Of a stretch of DNA of 64,000 bases, positions 24,265 through 31,610 are shown piece by piece; position 1 is the first letter of the stretch, and each line of letters opens with the position of its first letter. The stretch is from Synergistaceae bacterium (lineage in GTDB: Bacteria; Synergistota; Synergistia; Synergistales; Aminobacteriaceae). Made by a program: the position numbers and the translations under genes. The stretch is taken from the NCBI GenBank assembly GCA_017540085.1, contig JAFYBQ010000001.1, positions 1 through 64,000 of the forward strand. The letters run 5' to 3'. A model generated the notes under the pieces. It had not been told where the DNA came from, did not search any database, and saw only the letters and a list, made by a program, of their open reading frames with translations.

Positions 24265-25698
24265 TTGTTTGCTCAGTTTGTGGAATATCTGCATGACAGC
24301 TCCCCTGCAAGCATCGCAGTTATTACAGTAGCATTAATGTTAATGTTCGGATTTGCGCTGACGAGAGTCACAAAGCTGCTGAAGCTCCCGAATGTTACGG
24401 CCTACATCATCACGGGAATATTAATCGGCCCTTACTGCCTGAATTTAGTCCCGGAATCCATTGCGGACGCTACAGCGTTTTTGCCTAATGTGGCACTTGC
24501 GTTTATCGCGTTCAGCACCGGGCAGTTTTTCCGGCTGAATGCCCTGCGGGGGAACGGTGCGAAAGTCTTGGTGATTACGGTGCTTGAGTCGTGCGTTGCG
24601 TCTGTGTTCGTGTTCATTGCGGCGTATTGTGTTCTCGGCATGGATCTGGCGTTCTCGGCGGTGATTGCGGCTCTTGCCTCTGCGACTGCTCCGGCCTCCA
24701 CGATGATGACGATACGACAGACGGGGGCGCACGGTGATTTCGTGAATACGTTATTGCAGGTTGTCGCGCTTGATGATGTTGTCGGGCTGATTGCGTACAG
24801 CGTTGCTATATCTGTCGCGCTGGCACTGACTGCTTCAGGGACAGGGGGCGGGGTAGACTTCAGGAGCGTAACTCTTCCCATACTCATGAACATTGCGAGC
24901 GTAATTATAGGGGCGTTTCTGGGAGTCGTAATGAAGATTCTTCTGTCTCACAGGTCAAAGGACAATCGGCTAATTATCTCGGTGGCGATATTGTTCGGTT
25001 TCTGCGGGATATGCGAAATGTTAGGGGTATCGCCTCTGTTAGGGTGTATGCTTATGTCAACGGTGTACATAAACATTACTGATGACGATAAATTATTCAA
25101 GCAGCTAAATTATTTCAGCCCGCCTATATTGCTGCTGTTCTTTGTTCGTTCGGGAGTTTGCTTTGAGCTTGGAGCTTTGGCGGGGGGGACTGGCACGGGC
25201 GGAGTGTCATTGCTCACAATCGGAGTAGTGTATTTCCTCGTGAGGATTGCGGGAAAATATGCCGGGGCTTTCTGCGGCTGTCTCATCACCGGGAAAAATG
25301 CCCTTGTCCGCAACTATCTCGGACTGGCGTTAATCCCTCAGGCAGGAGTCGCCATAGGACTCGCCGAGCTTGGAGCGCGGACTCTCGGAGGGGATACAGG
25401 AAGCGCACTGCGGACGGTCATACTTGCGTCAAGCGTACTGTATGAGCTTATCGGCCCGGCCTGCGCTAAATTGTCGCTGTCCCTCTCGCATTCGTATGAT
25501 GACACGGCAGAGGATGCCCCGAAAATTTCACCGCAGGACGAGGACAGGATAATCATAAACAGCCTCATAGAAAGAATCAGGCAGATACAGAGCGAGCTTC
25601 CTGAACACGCTCAGGCAGTCCCGGCGGAAGTATCGCCCTCAAGCGTTCAGCAGCATACACTAAGGCACATTCACACACACAACAATAACTATCACTAA
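24265..25698 (+). CDS. CPA2-family cation:proton antiporter
   Basis: This 477-aa membrane protein of the KefB/NapA type exchanges Na+ or K+ for protons at the cytoplasmic membrane. Twelve to thirteen helices are predicted; TAYIITGILIGPY near residue 45 and the ion-binding-region ALASATAPAS and VALDDVVGLIAYS (the conserved acidic pair) near residues 137 and 170 are visible. There is no TrkA-N regulatory domain. Instead there is a short cytosolic tail ending in a His-rich run (QQHTLRHIHTHNNNYH). The start is TTG 24265 preceded by AAGGAGAG. Confidence 0.88.
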   Translation: MFAQFVEYLHDSSPASIAVITVALMLMFGFALTRVTKLLKLPNVTAYIITGILIGPYCLNLVPESIADATAFLPNVALAFIAFSTGQFFRLNALRGNGAKVLVITVLESCVASVFVFIAAYCVLGMDLAFSAVIAALASATAPASTMMTIRQTGAHGDFVNTLLQVVALDDVVGLIAYSVAISVALALTASGTGGGVDFRSVTLPILMNIASVIIGAFLGVVMKILLSHRSKDNRLIISVAILFGFCGICEMLGVSPLLGCMLMSTVYINITDDDKLFKQLNYFSPPILLLFFVRSGVCFELGALAGGTGTGGVSLLTIGVVYFLVRIAGKYAGAFCGCLITGKNALVRNYLGLALIPQAGVAIGLAELGARTLGGDTGSALRTVILASSVLYELIGPACAKLSLSLSHSYDDTAEDAPKISPQDEDRIIINSLIERIRQIQSELPEHAQAVPAEVSPSSVQQHTLRHIHTHNNNYH

Positions 25699-25724
25699 AT
25701 CCGGCCATGACACAGAAAAAATAA

Positions 25725-25759
25725 ATGCCCCTCGTGATATTGCGGGGGGTATGTTTTTA
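25725..25759 (+). terminator. Intrinsic terminator after the CPA2 antiporter
   Basis: ATGCCCC (25725-25731) pairs with GGGGTAT (25746-25752), one wobble, followed by a T run. Confidence 0.7.
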
Positions 25760-25836
25760 TTTGCCAAATTGTTTATTGCTGTGATATAAATACTTCACTC
25801 ACATTAATTTTTTCATGAAAGGATTTGATTCATAAT

Positions 25837-27015
25837 ATGAGTATAGCGGTATACTGGGCTGCATTGCAGGATATGATTCTCAAGTCGGGCTTCTTTGGCC
25901 TCACTACCGGGAACATCATCATGATTGTAGTGTCATTCGTCCTTCTCTATCTGGCTATCGGGAAAGGCTTTGAGCCGTTATTGCTTGTGCCGATCGCTTT
26001 CGGCTGTCTTCTTGTGAATCTCCCGCTGTCGGGAATCTGGGACGAGTTCAACGAGACGACCCACACAATAGGCTTCCTGCGCTCGCTGTATTACGGTGCA
26101 GAGTTCGAGATTTACCCGATATTGATATTCTTGGGCATAGGTGCAATGACGGATTTCGCCCCCCTCATCGCGAACCCGATAACATTCCTGCTCGGAGCGG
26201 CGGCGCAGTTCGGCGTTTTCGTGGCGTTCATCGGTGCTAACTGGCTCGGAGATCTCACGGGCGGACTTGTGTCGTTCAACATCAAAGAGGCTGCGAGCAT
26301 TGCGATTATCGGAGGCGCGGACGGCCCTACAAGCATTTATCTCACTGTCATGTTAGGGCAGACTCAGATTCTCGGAGCGGTTGCGGTTGCGGCGTATAGC
26401 TACATGTCATTAGTGCCGATGATTCAGCCTCCTGTGATTTACGCGATGACCAGCAAGAAAGACAGGGGAATCATCATGGGACAGCTCCGCCCGGTCTCAA
26501 AGCGCGAGAAAATTTTGTTCCCGATAATCTGCACGGTTGTTACGGGACTCATCCTCCCCGCGTCAGTGCCTCTTGTGGGCGTTCTCATGTTCGGAAACCT
26601 GCTGAAGGAATGCGGAGTAACAGATCGTCTCAGCAACACGGCGCAGAATGAATTGATGAACATAGTAACAATATTCCTCGCGCTGTCGGTAGGTTCGACA
26701 ATGGCGGCTGACAAGTTCCTGACGGTCGGGACTCTTGCGATTATTGCGCTTGGACTCGTTGCGTTCGCGTTCAGCACGTTCGGCGGACTGCTATTCGGGC
26801 AGATAATGAAAGTTCTTTCCGGCGGGAAAATCAACCCGATGATCGGCGCGGCGGGAGTCAGTGCTGTACCTATGGCGGCGCGTGTCGTTCAGCGTTGTGT
26901 GCAGAAAGAATACCCCGGACATTTCCTGCTCATGCACGCGATGGGGCCGAATGTCGCGGGCGTTATCGGTACGGCTGTGGCGGCGGGCGTAATGCTCACA
27001 CTTCTTTCACGGTAA
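25837..27015 (+). CDS. Na+-pumping decarboxylase beta subunit (OadB/GcdB/MmdB type), orphan
   Basis: This 392-aa membrane subunit is of the type that in sodium-pumping biotin-dependent decarboxylases couples decarboxylation of carboxybiotin to Na+ export. The hallmark IIGGADGPTSIYLT, with the Na+-binding Asp, is near residue 165, and GAAGVSAVPMAARV lies near the C-terminus. Length and topology fit the family. No alpha (carboxyltransferase), gamma/delta or biotin-carrier gene is in the window, so it must work with subunits encoded elsewhere or alone. ATG 25837 is preferred; TTG 25825 is adjacent to the AAAGGA site and too close to it. Confidence 0.88.
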   Translation: MSIAVYWAALQDMILKSGFFGLTTGNIIMIVVSFVLLYLAIGKGFEPLLLVPIAFGCLLVNLPLSGIWDEFNETTHTIGFLRSLYYGAEFEIYPILIFLGIGAMTDFAPLIANPITFLLGAAAQFGVFVAFIGANWLGDLTGGLVSFNIKEAASIAIIGGADGPTSIYLTVMLGQTQILGAVAVAAYSYMSLVPMIQPPVIYAMTSKKDRGIIMGQLRPVSKREKILFPIICTVVTGLILPASVPLVGVLMFGNLLKECGVTDRLSNTAQNELMNIVTIFLALSVGSTMAADKFLTVGTLAIIALGLVAFAFSTFGGLLFGQIMKVLSGGKINPMIGAAGVSAVPMAARVVQRCVQKEYPGHFLLMHAMGPNVAGVIGTAVAAGVMLTLLSR

Positions 27016-27037
27016 AATATTTCATGGAAAATTATTG

Positions 27038-27078
27038 CCGGGTGATTCCTGTGATGAGGGTCGCCCGGTATTTTTTTC
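27038..27078 (+). terminator. Intrinsic terminator after the OadB-like gene
   Basis: CCGGGTGA (27038-27045) pairs with TCGCCCGG (27061-27068), one wobble, followed by TATTTTTTT. Confidence 0.8.
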
Positions 27079-27097
27079 AGGGAAGGAATTAATTTTC

Positions 27098-28033
27098 ATG
27101 AGAAAGATTTTCGCGATTCTTTGTGTGTTTTTCATTACGACTTTGACAGCCTCAGCAGAAAATATTGATGTCAAAATCTCCGTGTCTGGAGTCGGAATTT
27201 CTGAAAACGTTGAGTTTGCGAGATATGACACATGGCCGGAAGCTAGCCTGAAGATGAATGTCTTTGCCCCTGCTGACGGGAAAAAGCACCCCGCTGTTGT
27301 GTTCATTCCCGGCGGCGCGTGGATCGCAGCTCCGAAAGAGTCAGGCTATTATCTGTGCATGAAGCTGGCGGAGAATGGCTTTGTTGCGGCCTCGGTTGAG
27401 TATCGCGTTATAGGTGCAGCCGACTACACCGAAATTATCGCAGACGCAAAAGCCGCTGTGCGTTTCCTCCGGGCGAACGCTGACAAGTTCAACATAGACA
27501 GCGGAAAAATTGCGGCAATGGGACAATCCGCAGGGGGCTATCTCGCGATCATGCTGGGCGTTACGGGTGATGATAAATTTAATTCGGGGGACAATCTCAA
27601 GCAAAGCAGTGAAGTTCAAGCTGTCGTTGACTTTTTCGGGCCGACTGACTTAACGAAAATTGCCAATGATTATTCCGATGAGAAAAAAGCCATCTACTAT
27701 TCGCCGTCAAGTTTCGTGTCGATATTCGCGAACGGTGTCGCAGGCTACAAGAACAGGAAGGGCGGAAGCATTCTCGACACTCCCGGAACAGCGCACGCCT
27801 CGAATCCGCTGAACTACATCAGCAAAAAGACCCCTCCGTTCTTAATCTTTCACGGTGACTCAGACAAGACAGTATCAACAAGCCAGTCAAAAATTTTACA
27901 CGAGGCATTAACCGCAAACGGAATCGACTCAACGCTCTACATCATCAAAGGCGGAGAGCATGACGGAAAATATTTCTATCAGCCTGAAGTCATGAAAATA
28001 ATAACGGACTTCCTTAACCGAGTACTGAAATAA
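27098..28033 (+). CDS. Secreted alpha/beta-hydrolase (esterase/lipase, BD-FAE-like)
   Basis: This 311-aa protein has a signal peptide (MRKIFAILCVFFITTLTASA). The serine-hydrolase features are an oxyanion segment VFIPGGAW (usually HGGxW) near residue 72, the nucleophile elbow AAMGQSAGGY near 149, an acid residue in FHGDSDKTV near 253 and the His in KGGEHDGKYF near 289. This arrangement is typical of exported esterases that deacylate plant polysaccharides or small esters. The start is ATG 27098 behind GGAAGGA. It is flanked by strong terminators on both sides, so it is a single-gene unit. Confidence 0.88.
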   Translation: MRKIFAILCVFFITTLTASAENIDVKISVSGVGISENVEFARYDTWPEASLKMNVFAPADGKKHPAVVFIPGGAWIAAPKESGYYLCMKLAENGFVAASVEYRVIGAADYTEIIADAKAAVRFLRANADKFNIDSGKIAAMGQSAGGYLAIMLGVTGDDKFNSGDNLKQSSEVQAVVDFFGPTDLTKIANDYSDEKKAIYYSPSSFVSIFANGVAGYKNRKGGSILDTPGTAHASNPLNYISKKTPPFLIFHGDSDKTVSTSQSKILHEALTANGIDSTLYIIKGGEHDGKYFYQPEVMKIITDFLNRVLK

Positions 28034-28048
28034 ATTACGGAAAAATAT

Positions 28049-28087
28049 TGTCGGGGGATTCGTGCGGGAGTCCCCCGACAGTTTTTT
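28049..28087 (+). terminator. Strong intrinsic terminator after the secreted esterase
   Basis: A perfect 10-bp stem, TGTCGGGGGA (28049-28058) with TCCCCCGACA (28071-28080), is followed by GTTTTTT. The rest of the gap to 28294 holds only a 19-codon frame and one more hairpin (28254-28283) near the guaA stop. Confidence 0.9.
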
Positions 28088-28294
28088 GTACTGAAGGGAG
28101 AAATTTTTTCCATGTTTCTATGCCAAGCTGAAGATAGTACGGGATTTTCTCTTTATGCTCCCAAAAGGTAAAAATTCGGTGAGGACTGAGGACTTATAGC
28201 GTCTATTTTATTTGTGTCAATTCCTTTGCGTTAATTCGTACTGAATGAATTATGCACAGGCCGACAAAAGAATCAGCCTGTGCGTTAAGGAATG

Positions 28295-29839
28295 CTATTC
28301 CCATTCGATAGTTGCCGGGGGCTTTGATGTTACGTCCATCACAACGCGGTTGATACCGGGCACTTCATTGCAGATTCGCTTTGACACGCGGTCTACAACG
28401 TCATAATCTATCCTGCTCCATTCAGCCGTCATAGCGTCCTGTGAGTGTATCGCCCTAAGCACTACCGCTTCATTGTATGTTCTGCTGTCGCCCATTACCC
28501 CGACAGACTTCACCGGCAACAGCACGCAGAACGCCTGCCAGATTCCCGAATAGAGTCCGGCCTTTTTCAGCTCCTCCCGGAAAATAGCATCCGCTTTCCT
28601 GAGAGTGTCGAGTCTCTCTTTTGTTACAGCACCGAGACACCTCACTGCGAGTCCCGGCCCGGGGAAAGGCTGACGGCTGATTATTTCGTCAGGCATTCCG
28701 ATAATTTTTCCCAGCCTCCTAACCTCGTCTTTGAACAAATCCCGCAGAGGCTCAAGAAGTTTCAGGTTCATTTTTTCGGGAAGCCCGCCGACATTGTGAT
28801 GTGATTTTATGAGGGCTGATCCTTTCTTTGTCCCGCTCTCGATTACATCAGGGTATATTGTTCCCTGCAAAAGCCATTCTGCTCCGTCAATCTTCTTTGC
28901 TTCACCGTCAAAAACTTCAATGAAAAGCCGCCCGATAATCTTTCGCTTCTTCTCCGGGTCTGTAACTCCGTCAAGCTCACGCAAAAATATTTCTGACGCA
29001 TCGACATACTTCACATTGAGGCCGATATTCTCATACTCCTTCATGACGGATTCAGGCTCATTCAGGCGCATTAATCCGTGATTGACGAAAACGCACTGAA
29101 GATTGTCGCCTATTGCCTTGTGGACGAGTGTAGCCGCAACGCTGGAATCGACTCCCCCCGAAAGCCCGCACACTACCTTAGAGTCTCCGACAGTCTCACG
29201 TATCGCCGCTATTGTGCTGTCTACCCAGTTCGACAAATTCCAATCCCCGTGGCATTTGCAGACGGTGAAAGCGAAATTACGCAGGATATAATTCCCGCTC
29301 TCTGTGCTGACGACTTCCGGGTGAAACTGGAGTCCGTAAAAATTCCGTGAGGTGTCCTCAATTGACGCGATTATGCCGGTGTCAGTGAGCGATGTTGCAC
29401 GGAACCCCGGCGGAAGCTCCGCGACATTATCGCCGTGGCTCATGAGTACGCGCCCTGTATCGGGTATATTCTCGCTGAGGATTACGGAGTCGCCCCCGGC
29501 TTTATGGATTTCCGTAACGCCGTATTCACGCACATGGCCGGAGATGACTGTCCCGCCCGTCATTTTCGCGAGCAGTTGCATACCGTAGCAGATACCCATG
29601 ACGGGACAGCCCAGCGAAATAATTTCCGGGGCTATCGTGATTGCGTCAGGGTCATTTACGCTGTCGGGGCCTCCTGAGATGATTATGCCTTTGGGTGAAC
29701 AGGATTTTATTTTCCCGATGTCCGCGTCCCAGTTGAAGATTACGCTGTGTACTTTCATTTCACGTAGCCTTCTTGCTATAAGCTGTGTGAACTGTGAGCC
29801 GCAGTTGATGATGATAATATTCTCGTTGTCTGCCAGCAA
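28295..29839 (-). CDS. guaA: GMP synthase (glutamine-hydrolysing) GuaA
   Basis: This 514-aa enzyme converts XMP to GMP. The N-terminal class I glutamine amidotransferase has its nucleophile in GICYGMQLLAK near residue 82 and catalytic His in FHPEV near residue 173. The ATP-pyrophosphatase domain carries the PP-loop GLSGGVDSSVAA near residue 230, and the C-terminal dimerisation domain ends PPATIEWE. Length is standard. The start is TTG 29839 with GGAGG 9-10 bases upstream. It is divergent from the subtilase gene. Confidence 0.97.
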   Translation of the reverse strand: MLADNENIIIINCGSQFTQLIARRLREMKVHSVIFNWDADIGKIKSCSPKGIIISGGPDSVNDPDAITIAPEIISLGCPVMGICYGMQLLAKMTGGTVISGHVREYGVTEIHKAGGDSVILSENIPDTGRVLMSHGDNVAELPPGFRATSLTDTGIIASIEDTSRNFYGLQFHPEVVSTESGNYILRNFAFTVCKCHGDWNLSNWVDSTIAAIRETVGDSKVVCGLSGGVDSSVAATLVHKAIGDNLQCVFVNHGLMRLNEPESVMKEYENIGLNVKYVDASEIFLRELDGVTDPEKKRKIIGRLFIEVFDGEAKKIDGAEWLLQGTIYPDVIESGTKKGSALIKSHHNVGGLPEKMNLKLLEPLRDLFKDEVRRLGKIIGMPDEIISRQPFPGPGLAVRCLGAVTKERLDTLRKADAIFREELKKAGLYSGIWQAFCVLLPVKSVGVMGDSRTYNEAVVLRAIHSQDAMTAEWSRIDYDVVDRVSKRICNEVPGINRVVMDVTSKPPATIEWE

Positions 29840-29923
29840 AATTATACGCCTCCTTTATTCTGTCAAATTATATACTGTGTTTGCGTGTATAATCACTCTA
29901 TCACAATAAAGGACGTGAATACA

Positions 29924-31405
29924 GTGTACAGAAAAATATTATCCCTCCTGTTCGTGTTAGCATTCGCGCTCTCATCGTCAGCAGAGGAATATACCCCCGG
30001 TGATGTTATTGTCATGCTCAAGCCGTCAGCAAAGGCAGAAATTTCTGCGTCATCGCTCCGTCTTGAAGCCTCAGAATTTGCCGGGACATTCAGCGCGTCA
30101 GTGAAGGAATTTTACCCGGCATTGTCCGAAAACGGCGGCGGCTCGTTCATGATGATTCACTCCGACAGCATGGACGCTGAAGCATTGTCGGCCATTCTCC
30201 GCGAAAATCCCGGTGTTGCGGCCGTGTCCCCGAACTACAAAATACATGCCGCAGTTGCCCCGAATGACACATCATACGGCGAATGCTGGGGGATGGAAAC
30301 TATCAGGGCTAATTACGCCTGGGACATTACGCAGGGCGGGGATGATGTCTATGTTGCCATAATCGACTCAGGCATCGACTACACTAACCCGGACTTGTCC
30401 GCCAATGTCGCTTCAGATATGGGCTATAACACTGTCGGAGGCTCTGAGACAAACGGAATGGACGACTACGGACACGGGACTCATGTCGCAGGGACAATAG
30501 GGGCTGTCGGGAATAATAATCTCGGAGTCGCCGGCCTGAATTGGAGCGTCAGAATGATACCCGTGAAAGCCCTCGACAACACCGGGAGCGGGACATTCAG
30601 CACCGTGATAAACGCAATGAATTATGTTACGAATCTCATCAATCAGGGAATGAATATCAGGGCGGTGAATCTTTCGCTTGAGACTTACCTGAAACTTGAG
30701 CCGAATCATGATAATTTTGTCGGGTTTCCGCTGTGGCGTGCGTTCAAGATCATGGACGACACGAACAAGGCAGTAATAGTTGTAGCCGCAGGCAATTACA
30801 GCGAGACAGTCGGAGAGCCTAGCAGCCACGCGCACGGCCTTGTGCCGGGAGCAGGGTACTATGTATATCCCGCGTCATTCACGGGCTTGGACAACATGAT
30901 TTCAGTCTCAGCACTTAACCGCAATACCGAGACAGGCGCGACATTTATGGCATCATTCAGCAACGACGGAGCGGACATATCAGCACCGGGAGTCGACATC
31001 CTAAGCACATGGCTTCAAAGCTCATCGGCAAACATGACAGCGGAAGGTGTGAGTCTCAGGTCAGCGCAGGGGACATCAATGGCGGCTCCTCATGTTGCGG
31101 GGGCGGCGGCTCTGATTGCGTCATATATCCCGGTCCGGGCGACGGCCTATCAGATTAAGCAGGCACTTCTGATAGGGGACGAGCTGAATGTTTATGCCTC
31201 ATTGAATTACGCTGATGCCAATTTCGAGAATCTCGCCTCACAAGGTACGGAGGGACGCTCCTATGACGATTACAGGGCATATGATGAGACGGATTACAGC
31301 ACTCCTTCAGAGAGAACAAGCTCATCCGGGGGCTGTTCGGGACTCTCTGCGGGAATCGCGGGGCTTGCGCTTGTGTTCATGCTTGCGCGGAAGAGAATAA
31401 ACTGA
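29924..31405 (+). CDS. Secreted subtilisin-family (S8) protease with Synergist-CTERM-like anchor
   Basis: This 493-aa protein has a signal peptide (VYRKILSLLFVLAFALSSSA), a propeptide-like region with the inhibitor-type start YTPGDVIVMLKPS, then the S8 catalytic domain. Asp is in VAIIDSGIDYTN near residue 147, His in YGHGTHVAGTIG near 187 and Ser in GTSMAAPHVAGAAAL near 384. The tail SSGGCSGLSAGIAGLALVF followed by ARKRIN has the SGGC, hydrophobic, basic layout of a Synergistota sorting signal, implying surface anchoring after processing. GTG 29924 is chosen because AAAGGA lies ten bases upstream. A TATAAT box is at 29888-29893. Confidence 0.92.
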   Translation: MYRKILSLLFVLAFALSSSAEEYTPGDVIVMLKPSAKAEISASSLRLEASEFAGTFSASVKEFYPALSENGGGSFMMIHSDSMDAEALSAILRENPGVAAVSPNYKIHAAVAPNDTSYGECWGMETIRANYAWDITQGGDDVYVAIIDSGIDYTNPDLSANVASDMGYNTVGGSETNGMDDYGHGTHVAGTIGAVGNNNLGVAGLNWSVRMIPVKALDNTGSGTFSTVINAMNYVTNLINQGMNIRAVNLSLETYLKLEPNHDNFVGFPLWRAFKIMDDTNKAVIVVAAGNYSETVGEPSSHAHGLVPGAGYYVYPASFTGLDNMISVSALNRNTETGATFMASFSNDGADISAPGVDILSTWLQSSSANMTAEGVSLRSAQGTSMAAPHVAGAAALIASYIPVRATAYQIKQALLIGDELNVYASLNYADANFENLASQGTEGRSYDDYRAYDETDYSTPSERTSSSGGCSGLSAGIAGLALVFMLARKRIN

Positions 31406-31411
31406 TACAAT
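31383..31411 (+). promoter_or_regulatory. Sigma-70-type promoter for tRNA-Thr, inside the subtilase 3' end
   Basis: TTGCGC (31383-31388) and TACAAT (31406-31411) are spaced by exactly 17 bases. The predicted start near 31418 is about ten bases before the tRNA. The boxes overlap the last codons and stop of the protease gene. Confidence 0.65.
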
Positions 31412-31428
31412 ACTGCGCTGTGATACGG

Positions 31429-31500
31429 GCCGGTGTGGCTCAGAGGTAGAGCAGCGCACTCGTAATGCGCAGGTCAACAGTTCGAATCTGTTCACCGGCT
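31429..31500 (+). tRNA. tRNA-Thr (anticodon CGT)
   Basis: The full cloverleaf is visible: acceptor GCCGGTG/CACCGGC, D-arm GCTCAGAGGTAGAGC, anticodon stem GCGCA/TGCGC around CTCGTAA, and the T-arm with GTTCGAATC. The anticodon CGT reads ACG (Thr). The CCA end is not encoded, so it must be added by CCA-adding enzyme. A terminator follows, so it is a single-tRNA unit. Confidence 0.95.
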
Positions 31501-31507
31501 TTCGCAA

Positions 31508-31539
31508 AGATCCGTCAGAAAATGGCGGGTCTTTTTTTT
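31508..31539 (+). terminator. Intrinsic terminator after tRNA-Thr
   Basis: AGATCCG (31508-31514) pairs with CGGGTCT (31526-31532), followed by eight T. Confidence 0.85.
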
Positions 31540-31610
31540 GTGTGTGTGCATTATGACGTAATTCACGGTGCTATAATATGCAAACTCCTAGTAGAAAGAA
31601 GGAATTACCA

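Noticed and set aside
28111-28170. 19-codon frame (MFLCQAEDSTGFSLYAPKR) in the gap after the secreted esterase
   Set aside because: No adequately spaced ribosome site, no recognisable product, and chance occurrence is likely at this length.
28254-28283. Hairpin GCACAGGC/GCCTGTGC downstream of guaA
   Set aside because: It is a good stem but lacks a T run on the minus strand, so I do not list it as an intrinsic terminator.
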